Positions 7,971 to 12,982 of a DNA stretch of 12,982 bases are shown here, piece after piece. Under the pieces are notes generated by a model. It did no database searches. It had not been told where the DNA came from and worked only from the letters and a program-made list of their open reading frames with translations. The translations under genes and the position numbers were made by a program. Source of the DNA: DASTHG01 sp041498155 (GTDB lineage Bacteria > Gemmatimonadota > Gemmatimonadetes > Gemmatimonadales > GWC2-71-9); the NCBI GenBank assembly GCA_041498155.1, contig JBGQHV010000090.1, forward strand, positions 1-12,982, read 5' to 3'. Position 1 is the first letter of the stretch. Each line of letters starts with the position of its first letter.

Positions 7971-9611
7971 TTAGAGTTTCCTCGCGGTATTGATCACGTT
8001 CACGCCGGTGAACCGGGCGGTCGACGTGCCGTGCGACACGGCACTGATCTGACCCGGTTGGCCCTTGCCGTCGAAGAACGATCCGCCCATCCGGTAGTCG
8101 CGCTGGTCGCAGATCTGCGCGCAGGAGTTCCAGAATTCCTGCGTGTTCGACTGGTAGGCGACGTCGCGCAGCGGTCCGACGATCTTCCCGCTCTGGATCT
8201 CGTAGAACAGCTGCCCGGAGAACTGGAAGTTGTAGCGCTGCTGGTCGATCGAATACGAGCCGTCGCCCACGATGTAGACCCCTTTGTCCACTCCGGCGAT
8301 CATCTGCTCCGGGGTGACCTGGGCCGTCCCCGGCTCCAGCGAGACGTTCGGCATGCGCTGGAATTGGACATCGCTCCAGTTGTCCGAATAGCAGCAGCCA
8401 TCGGAGGCCGTCTGGCCGAGCACGTGCGCCTGGTCGCGGATCACCTGGTAGTTGACCAGGATGCCGTTCTTCACCAGGTCCCAGCGCGTCGCCTTGACGC
8501 CTTCATCGTCGTAACCCACGGCGCCGAGCGAGCCGGGCTGGACCTTGTCGGCGAACAGGGTCACGATGGGGCTGCCGTAGTTGAAGGTCTTGCTGCGCCA
8601 CTTGTCCAGCGTGGCGAAGCTCGTCCCGGCGTAGTTGGCTTCGTAACCCAGCACCCGGTCGAGCTCGAGCGGGTGCCCCACTGATTCGTGAATCGTCAGC
8701 CAGAGGTTCGTGGGATCGAGCACGAGGTCGTATTTGCCGGCGTCGACCGTCTTCGCCGTGTGCTTCGCCTTCGCCTGTGCGGCCCCGAGCTTTGCGTCCT
8801 CGACCATGTCATAGGAGTCGCGGTAGGTGATGCTCTCCACGCCCGCCGGGCCGGCCACCTTGTCGGCCGCCAGGGCGTCGAGATACTCGTAGCCCATGCC
8901 GCGCGGCGCGCTCAGCGCGTTGCGGGTCTCGAACTTGCCCGTCTGCGCGTTCACCGAGGTGACGACGAACGTAGGCCAGATGCGATGGATGTCCTGGTCG
9001 ATGTAGCTGCCGTCAGTCGACGCGAAGTACTTCTGCTCGTTCACGAGGAACAAGAGGGAATTGACGAAGTCGGCGCCGTTCTGGAGCGCCGCGTTGCTGG
9101 CCGCCAGGAGGAGATCCGCTTTCTCCGAGATCGGCACGTCGAAGGCGTTCTTCTTGATCGGGGTACGCCAGGCGATCTCGCCGTGACCCGGCTCCGGCGC
9201 GAGCTGCACCGGCTCTGTCTGCAACCGACTGTTGGCGCGCGCGATCGCGACCGCCTGGGTCGCCGCACGGGCGATGCCATCCGGGGTCACGTCGTTGGTG
9301 GCGGCGAAGCCCCAGGTCCCGTTGGCGATCACCCGGATGCCGCAGCCGTAGGATTCGGTGTTGGTGATGTTCTGGACCTTGGTATCGCGGGCGGTGATGA
9401 ACTGGTTGAGGTAGCGGGCGATGCGGACGTCGACGTAGGTGGCGCCGCGCGCGCGGCCCGTGTTGAGGGCCACGTCGGCAAGGGCCTTCTTGTCGGCCGC
9501 GGGAATCGGCGTCAGTGCGCCGACGACCCCCCCCCCGCGCCATCCGGGGATCGGCAGCGCGATGGCGCCGACCGCCGTACCGGTGAGTCGAACGAAGTCA
9601 CGACGTTCCAC
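7971..9611 (-). CDS. TldD-type metallopeptidase with Tat signal peptide
   Basis: This 546-residue TldD/PmbA-family protein carries the catalytic HESVGH at 308-313 (H308, E309, H313), so it is the TldD-like chain. The N-terminus MERRDFVRLTG is a good twin-arginine motif (R3-R4), followed by a short hydrophobic region to about residue 23 and a Gly-rich stretch, predicting Tat export. Other family marks are ESYGCGIRVIANGTWGFA (86-103), the HPLELDRVLG extension and the C-terminal GKGQPGQ (515-521). E. coli TldD is cytoplasmic and shorter, so the leader is an addition. The cysteine that gives the third zinc ligand in E. coli TldD seems absent at the matching place (FFDGKGQ). The start is a GTG at 9611, with AGGGAG at 9618-9623 and a 6-nt spacer. 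It heads the minus-strand operon. Confidence 0.92.
   Translation of the reverse strand: MERRDFVRLTGTAVGAIALPIPGWRGGGVVGALTPIPAADKKALADVALNTGRARGATYVDVRIARYLNQFITARDTKVQNITNTESYGCGIRVIANGTWGFAATNDVTPDGIARAATQAVAIARANSRLQTEPVQLAPEPGHGEIAWRTPIKKNAFDVPISEKADLLLAASNAALQNGADFVNSLLFLVNEQKYFASTDGSYIDQDIHRIWPTFVVTSVNAQTGKFETRNALSAPRGMGYEYLDALAADKVAGPAGVESITYRDSYDMVEDAKLGAAQAKAKHTAKTVDAGKYDLVLDPTNLWLTIHESVGHPLELDRVLGYEANYAGTSFATLDKWRSKTFNYGSPIVTLFADKVQPGSLGAVGYDDEGVKATRWDLVKNGILVNYQVIRDQAHVLGQTASDGCCYSDNWSDVQFQRMPNVSLEPGTAQVTPEQMIAGVDKGVYIVGDGSYSIDQQRYNFQFSGQLFYEIQSGKIVGPLRDVAYQSNTQEFWNSCAQICDQRDYRMGGSFFDGKGQPGQISAVSHGTSTARFTGVNVINTARKL
9527..9536. repeat. Ten-base C/G homopolymer inside TldD signal-peptide coding region
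   Basis: Ten consecutive C on the plus strand (G10 on the coding strand) encode Gly26-Gly28 and the first base of Val29, near the end of the TldD Tat leader. The frame is intact as read. Such tracts can change length by polymerase slippage and are also common sites of sequencing or assembly error. Confidence 0.9.
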
Positions 9612-9617
9612 GATTCA

Positions 9618-9623
9618 CTCCCT
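9618..9623 (-). promoter_or_regulatory. Ribosome-binding site of the TldD-type gene
   Basis: AGGGAG on the minus strand, 6 nt before the GTG at 9611. It decides the GTG as start and supports translation of the whole Tat leader. Confidence 0.7.
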
Positions 9624-9860
9624 GGTGATGGGGTTCGGCTGGGACACGCTCTCGGACGATATTGCCTGCCTGTTCCGCAGATGCAAGAACGCGCCGAATG
9701 GTTGCGGCGCCGCGCGCGACCTCGCACGCGCCGTCTAAGTGTGTCGTGGTGATTGAGTTCGCGTGAGCCCACGAGCGCGCTCGCGCGCCGTTCCTGACGT
9801 GATCCGAACCTGCGAAAACCACGTGCCGGCGCCCGTTCCCGATCTCTCGGGCCCGCGCGC

Positions 9861-9890
9861 TTGCCGCCAAATCGCTGTGGCGTTTATATT
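9861..9890 (+). promoter_or_regulatory. Candidate sigma-70 type promoter for rpmE-prfA-prmC
   Basis: TTGCCG (9861-9866) and TATATT (9885-9890) are separated by 18 nt. The -10 matches consensus at 5 of 6 positions and the -35 at 4 of 6, and the AT-rich patch stands out in this GC-rich region. The start of transcription would be near 9897, leaving a leader of about 58 nt before rpmE. Prediction only. Confidence 0.45.
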
Positions 9891-9899
9891 TCCGCGCCT

Positions 9900-9917
9900 C
9901 GCACCGCAACGGGTGCG
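9900..9917 (+). promoter_or_regulatory. Small leader hairpin upstream of rpmE
   Basis: CGCACC (9900-9905) and GGTGCG (9912-9917) can form a 6-bp stem with a 6-nt loop, near the predicted 5' end of the rpmE transcript. Leaders of L31 genes are known sites of ribosomal-protein autoregulation in several bacterial groups. Whether this hairpin does that is unknown; it could be chance. Confidence 0.3.
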
Positions 9918-9941
9918 TTTACCTGCTGTCCGCCGTGAAAC

Positions 9942-9946
9942 GAGGA
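9942..9946 (+). promoter_or_regulatory. Ribosome-binding site of rpmE
   Basis: GAGGA with an 8-nt spacer to the GTG at 9955. It decides that start over longer in-frame extensions, which would add residues with no L31 resemblance. Confidence 0.7.
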
Positions 9947-9954
9947 CCGACGTC

Positions 9955-10167
9955 GTGAAACCCGGAATTCACCCCCAGTACCGCCGCGCCACGGTTCAAT
10001 GCGCCTGCGGAAATACGTTCGAGACCAGGTCGACCAACCCGGCGATCCACGTCGAGATCTGCGCCAAGTGCCACCCGTACTACACGGGCAAGCAGAAGCT
10101 CGTCGATACGGCCGGCCGGGTGGAGCGCTTCCGCCAGAAGTACCGCACGGAGAAGGCCGCGAGCTGA
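9955..10167 (+). CDS. rpmE: 50S ribosomal protein L31, zinc-binding (C+) type
   Basis: This 70-residue L31 is a large-subunit protein at the central protuberance that helps bridge the subunits. MKPGIHPQYR at 1-10 and the C-terminal HPYYTGKQKLVDTAGRVERF (40-59) are typical. Four cysteines, C16 and C18 (CAC) with C36 and C39 (CAKC), form the zinc site. This is therefore the zinc-containing paralogue, the form that bacteria with a zinc-free L31 copy replace under zinc limitation. The GTG start at 9955 gives the expected N-terminus and has a good GAGGA site 8 nt upstream. It is the first gene of the plus-strand operon, 4 nt before prfA. Confidence 0.97.
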   Translation: MKPGIHPQYRRATVQCACGNTFETRSTNPAIHVEICAKCHPYYTGKQKLVDTAGRVERFRQKYRTEKAAS

Positions 10168-10171
10168 CGGC

Positions 10172-11230
10172 ATGGAGGCCCGACTCCGCCAGGCGCTCGC
10201 GCGGGCGGAGGAGGTCGCCCACCAGCTGGCCGACCCCGAGACCGCGCGGAACCCGGCCAAGCTCAAGCAGCTCGGTCGCGAGCACGCCCGCCTCGAAGCC
10301 ATCCGTCAAACCAACGACCGGCTCACCCGCCTCGACACCGAGCTGAGCCAGGCGCGCGAGCTCATCGCCGATCAGGATCCCGAGCTGTCCCAGATGGCGC
10401 GCCACGATGTGGAGCAGCTGCGGCCCGAAATCGACCGGCTGACGGCCCAGCTGGGCGACCTGCTCGTGCCCCCCGACCCGTTGAACGATCGTGATGCCAT
10501 CGTGGAAATCCGCGCCGGCACCGGGGGCGACGAAGCGGCGCTCTTCGCCGCCGATCTGTTCCGCATGTACACGCGGTTCAGCGAGCGGCGCGGCTGGAAG
10601 GTCGAGATCCTCGACCTGAGTGAAGGAGTGCTGGGCGGCATCAAGGAAGCCGTCTTTGCGGCGCGCGGCCCCCGTGCGTACGGTACGTTGCGCTACGAAT
10701 CGGGCGTGCACCGCGTGCAGCGGGTGCCCGAGACGGAGGCACAGGGCCGGATTCATACCTCTGCGGCGACGGTGGCGGTGCTCCCGGAGGCCGAGGAAGT
10801 GGACGTCAAGATCGAGGACAAGGATCTCCGGGTCGATGTGTTCCGCTCTTCCGGGCCGGGAGGGCAGAGCGTCAATACGACCGACAGCGCGGTGCGCATC
10901 ACCCACCTGCCGACGGGCCTGGTCGTGCAGTGCCAGGACCAGAAATCCCAGCTGCAAAACAAGATCAAGGCGCTGGAAATCCTGCGCTCCCGCATCCTGG
11001 ACCGGATGATCGCCGAGCAGGAAGCCGAGCGCGCACGGGTGCGGCGGGCCCAGGTGGGAACCGGCGACCGCTCGGCCAAAGTCCGCACCTACAATTTTCC
11101 CCAGAATCGCGTCACCGATCACCGCATCGGCTTCACGGCCCACAACCTCTCCGACGTACTGGAGGGCCGGGTGGACGAGCTGATCGACGCGCTGCGCCTG
11201 GCCGGAGAACGGGAGCGCCTCAGTGCCTGA
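10172..11230 (+). CDS. prfA: Peptide chain release factor 1
   Basis: This 352-residue class I release factor recognises UAA and UAG in the ribosomal A site and triggers peptide hydrolysis. The N-terminal helical domain spans about 1-100, and AIVEIRAGTGGDEAALFA at 109-126 is typical. The stop-codon recognition loop is PET (186-188), a common RF1 variant of the PxT motif; RF2 would have SPF. The catalytic GGQ is at 230-232 within SSGPGGQSVN, and Q232 is the residue that PrmC methylates. Length is normal, and nothing suggests an RF2 frameshift. The ATG lies 4 nt after the rpmE stop with no strong ribosome-binding site, so coupling to rpmE is likely. The gene overlaps prmC by 8 nt. Confidence 0.98.
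   Translation: MEARLRQALARAEEVAHQLADPETARNPAKLKQLGREHARLEAIRQTNDRLTRLDTELSQARELIADQDPELSQMARHDVEQLRPEIDRLTAQLGDLLVPPDPLNDRDAIVEIRAGTGGDEAALFAADLFRMYTRFSERRGWKVEILDLSEGVLGGIKEAVFAARGPRAYGTLRYESGVHRVQRVPETEAQGRIHTSAATVAVLPEAEEVDVKIEDKDLRVDVFRSSGPGGQSVNTTDSAVRITHLPTGLVVQCQDQKSQLQNKIKALEILRSRILDRMIAEQEAERARVRRAQVGTGDRSAKVRTYNFPQNRVTDHRIGFTAHNLSDVLEGRVDELIDALRLAGERERLSA
11211..11215 (+). promoter_or_regulatory. Ribosome-binding site deciding the prmC start
   Basis: GGGAG lies 7 nt before the GTG at 11223 but 19 nt before the in-frame ATG at 11235. It favours the GTG, which overlaps the end of prfA. Confidence 0.6.
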
Positions 11231-12095
11231 GTTGATGGTACCCGCTCCGGCTTCCCTCGACGCCGAGCTGACGGCCGCCGCCGCCCTCCTGGCGGGCGCC
11301 GGCGCACGGGATCCGCGGCGCGAGGCGGCGAGTCTGTGGGCCGCGTTGTCCAACATCGGGATGGGCGAGGTGTGGTTACAGCGCGAATCCCCCGCTGGGG
11401 CGGAGGTGGCCGCTCGGTTCCGCGCCGCGGTCCGACGCCGCGCCGCGGGAGTCCCCTTCGCCTATGTCGTCGGGACGGTCGCCTTTCGCACGCTCGAGCT
11501 GGCGATCGACCATCGCGCGCTCATTCCGCGCCCTGAAACCGAGGGGCTGGTCGATCTGGTGCTGCAGTGGAGCGCCCAACGGGGAGCGGGGAGCGGTGGT
11601 GTGGCGGCGGATGTCGGGACCGGGAGTGGATGTATCGCGCTGGCGCTTGCGGCGGAGGGATCGTTCGAGCGCGTGATCGCCACTGACCGGTCGGTGGCGG
11701 CGGCGGGGCTGGCCCGGGAGAACGTGGCGCGGGTGTCGCCGTCGATCGAAGTGGAGGTTCGTGTCGGCGACCTGCTGGCGCCGATCGACGGCGTCCGGTG
11801 TCGCGTGATCGTGGCCAACCCGCCCTATCTGGCGGAACACGAATGGAACGCACTGGACCAGGCCGTCCGCGACTACGAGCCGGCCATCGCCCTGGTCTCC
11901 GGCGCCGACGGGCTGGACGCGACGCGGCGATTGTTGGCTGGCGCGCGCGACGTACTCGAGCCGGACGGGCTCCTGGCGCTGGAGATCGACGAGCGGCGGG
12001 CTCAGGAGGTCCAGCGGCTCGCGCTGGCCGCGGGGTGGCAGGTGAGCATTCACCGGGATCTTTTTGGCCTGCCGCGCTACGCGCTGGCGGTCTAA
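11223..12095 (+). CDS. prmC: Release factor glutamine N5-methyltransferase
   Basis: This 290-residue S-adenosylmethionine-dependent methyltransferase modifies the GGQ glutamine of release factors, including the RF1 encoded just upstream. The N-terminal helical domain covers about 1-85, ending in the substrate-binding stretch GVPFAYVVGTVAF (76-88). IPRPETE is at 101-107. The SAM-binding loop DVGTGSGCIAL is at 130-140, with acidic ribose ligand D155 in VIATD. The catalytic NPPY at 199-202 binds the glutamine side chain. YEPAIALVSGADGL (218-231) and the C-terminal DLFGLPRYA are also family features. Start choice is GTG 11223 by ribosome-binding-site spacing; ATG 11235 would shorten it by four residues. 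The prfA-prmC pairing is very common in bacteria. Confidence 0.97.
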   Translation: MPELMVPAPASLDAELTAAAALLAGAGARDPRREAASLWAALSNIGMGEVWLQRESPAGAEVAARFRAAVRRRAAGVPFAYVVGTVAFRTLELAIDHRALIPRPETEGLVDLVLQWSAQRGAGSGGVAADVGTGSGCIALALAAEGSFERVIATDRSVAAAGLARENVARVSPSIEVEVRVGDLLAPIDGVRCRVIVANPPYLAEHEWNALDQAVRDYEPAIALVSGADGLDATRRLLAGARDVLEPDGLLALEIDERRAQEVQRLALAAGWQVSIHRDLFGLPRYALAV

Positions 12096-12108
12096 CGGCG
12101 GAGGACGT

Positions 12109-12462
12109 GTGATCGACGAGAAGGCGCAGGACTTGGGGCGGCTCATCGGGCAGACCGAAGAGTACAAGGCCCTCAAGCGCGCGAGTGAGCGGCTACGCGA
12201 GGACGCCGAGTGCCAGCGCCTGCTCACCGAAATGGAGAAGCTCGCGGGCGAGATCGAAGGCATGGCGCGGACGGGCAAGGAGCCCACGCCGGCGCAGACC
12301 GAGCAGTACGACAAGGCGGTGCAAAGCATTCAGGTGAACCCGGTGTATCAGCACATGGCCGTCGCCCAGGCCAATTTCGAGAAGCTGATGTCCAAGGTGA
12401 ACGCCCGCATTTACGAAGGCATTCAAAAGGGCGCGGCCAGCCCGATCATCACCCTCGGTTGA
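12109..12462 (+). CDS. YlbF/YmcA family small helical protein
   Basis: This 117-residue, mostly alpha-helical protein has two long charged helical segments (about 3-55 and 62-104) and a short tail. The pattern (an EEYKALKRASERL stretch early, YDKAVQSIQVNPVYQHMAVAQANFEKLM later) fits the YlbF/YmcA family. In Bacillus subtilis, YlbF and YmcA join YaaT in a complex needed for RNase Y-dependent mRNA maturation, competence and biofilms. Those proteins have cysteines linked to iron-sulfur clusters; this one has a single cysteine (C35), so that property is unlikely. The GTG start at 12109 follows GGAGG at 12100-12104 with a short 4-nt spacer; a longer in-frame start at 12064 would overlap prmC and add unrelated residues. 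Function here is unknown. Confidence 0.8.
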   Translation: MIDEKAQDLGRLIGQTEEYKALKRASERLREDAECQRLLTEMEKLAGEIEGMARTGKEPTPAQTEQYDKAVQSIQVNPVYQHMAVAQANFEKLMSKVNARIYEGIQKGAASPIITLG

Positions 12463-12467
12463 CCGGC

Positions 12468-12982
12468 GTGGCCGGAACGTTCGTGGTAGTGGAAGGTCCC
12501 GAAGGGGCGGGGAAGTCCACGCTAGTGCGCGCCGTTGGCGCCCGGCTGCTGGCGGAAGGCGTGCAGGTGCTCCCGGTTCGGGAGCCTGGGGGGACGCCGG
12601 TGGCGGAGGCGGCGCGCAAAGTCGCGTTGCGCTCGCGGCACGAGCTGTCGCCCGCCGCGGAGCTGTTTCTGATACTCGCCGCCCGGGCCGACCTCGTGGC
12701 GCGCGTGATTCGCCCGGCGCTCGAGGCGAGGCAGGTGGTGATCGCGGATCGGTTCGATCTGTCCACCCGCGCCTATCAGGTGGCGGGTCGCGGGCTGCCG
12801 ACCGAGGAAGTGGACGCGGCGCTGCGGCTCGCCACGGGCGGTCTGGTGCCCGATCTGACCCTGGTGCTCGACGTTCCGGTGGAGATCGGCCGCGAGCGCC
12901 AGCGAAAGGCACGGAAGGTGCAGGATCGCTTCGAGCGGGAAGACGACGCGTTTCACCAACGGGTGCGCGTGGCGTATCGGGA
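12468..12982 (+). CDS. tmk: Thymidylate kinase, partial (C-terminus beyond window)
   Basis: The enzyme phosphorylates dTMP to dTDP with ATP in the dTTP pathway. The visible 171 residues include the P-loop EGPEGAGKST at 9-18, the dTMP-binding REPGGTPVAE (38-47), the DRF motif (94-96) with STRAYQ following, PDLTLVLDVP (128-137), and the basic lid region ending in DRFE (153-156). The P-loop lacks the arginine of eukaryotic-type enzymes and basic residues lie in the lid, so this is the bacterial type. About 30-40 residues are missing at the right edge. I chose the GTG at 12468; a TTG at 12459 that overlaps the YlbF stop is in frame and adds three residues. Neither has a clear ribosome-binding site. 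Confidence 0.96.
   Translation, partial: MAGTFVVVEGPEGAGKSTLVRAVGARLLAEGVQVLPVREPGGTPVAEAARKVALRSRHELSPAAELFLILAARADLVARVIRPALEARQVVIADRFDLSTRAYQVAGRGLPTEEVDAALRLATGGLVPDLTLVLDVPVEIGRERQRKARKVQDRFEREDDAFHQRVRVAYR

Larger units (their letters stand above)
9612..9954. other. Divergent intergenic region between TldD operon and rpmE operon
   Basis: These 343 nt lie between two divergently transcribed operons, so promoters for both should be here. The rpmE side has a credible promoter, a leader hairpin and a ribosome-binding site. On the TldD side I see the ribosome-binding site but no convincing promoter. The best candidate is a weak TTGCAT with AATATC 17 nt away on the minus strand (about 9657-9685). 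Short perfect palindromes occur at 9704-9713 (GCGGCGCCGC) and 9772-9783 (CGAGCGCGCTCG). They could be operators but are expected at some rate in GC-rich DNA. No small gene with family resemblance was found. Confidence 0.6.

Noticed and set aside
9772..9783. 12-bp perfect palindrome CGAGCGCGCTCG as an operator
   Set aside because: It is made only of G, C and one A/T pair per side in a CG-rich stretch, with no second copy nearby. It is not enough to call a binding site.
9598..9909. Small minus-strand frame (103 codons) covering the divergent intergenic region
   Set aside because: It overlaps the TldD start and its ribosome-binding site, would cover the rpmE promoter, and shows no recognisable domain.
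10172..11230. Possibility that the release factor is RF2 (prfB)
   Set aside because: The recognition loop is PET rather than SPF, there is no programmed frameshift site near the start, and prmC follows directly, as is usual for prfA.
9884..11356. Long minus-strand open frame (490 codons) opposite rpmE, prfA and the start of prmC
   Set aside because: It is the shadow of three unmistakable translation genes on the plus strand.

Overview
The window is compact, GC-rich bacterial chromosome with 13 protein-coding genes, no RNA genes, no insertion sequences and no CRISPR. The two outermost genes are cut by the window edges. Heavy GTG start use (7 of 13 genes), high GC and the gene content (MoxR/DUF58/BatA/DUF4175/DUF4159 plus a Tat-signal TldD) suggest a Gemmatimonadota-like soil bacterium. 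That is an inference from style and gene set only; Acidobacteriota or a related phylum is possible.

Left block (1-9611, all minus strand, read right to left): a Tat-signal TldD-type metallopeptidase, its TldE/PmbA-type partner, a DUF4159 protein, a MoxR AAA+ ATPase, a DUF58 von Willebrand-A protein, a BatA-type membrane protein, a DUF4175 membrane protein and the start of an unrecognised signal-anchored protein. Junctions are 1, 83, 7, 0, 2, -4 and 1 nt, so this looks like one long transcription unit. The only real gap (83 nt) is filled by an inverted pair of four-unit heptamer repeats that can fold into a large hairpin ending 2 nt before the DUF4159 start. Functionally the block combines an envelope MoxR/vWA chaperone-like module with a TldD/TldE protease pair that is probably exported.

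Centre (9612-9954): a 343-nt divergent intergenic region. It carries the TldD ribosome-binding site on the left. On the right it holds a plausible sigma-70 promoter, a small leader hairpin and the ribosome-binding site of rpmE.

Right block (9955-12982, plus strand): rpmE (zinc-type ribosomal protein L31), prfA (release factor 1), prmC (the methyltransferase that modifies the release-factor GGQ glutamine), a YlbF-family small helical protein and the start of tmk (thymidylate kinase). Spacing is 4, -8, 13 and 5 nt, consistent with a translation-termination operon running into nucleotide metabolism.

The most interesting material is the left block: the operonic link of TldD/TldE to a MoxR system, a Tat signal on only one partner of a presumed heterodimer, a ten-G tract inside that signal peptide, a BatA protein with a degenerate metal site beside a DUF58 protein with an intact one, and the heptamer hairpin.
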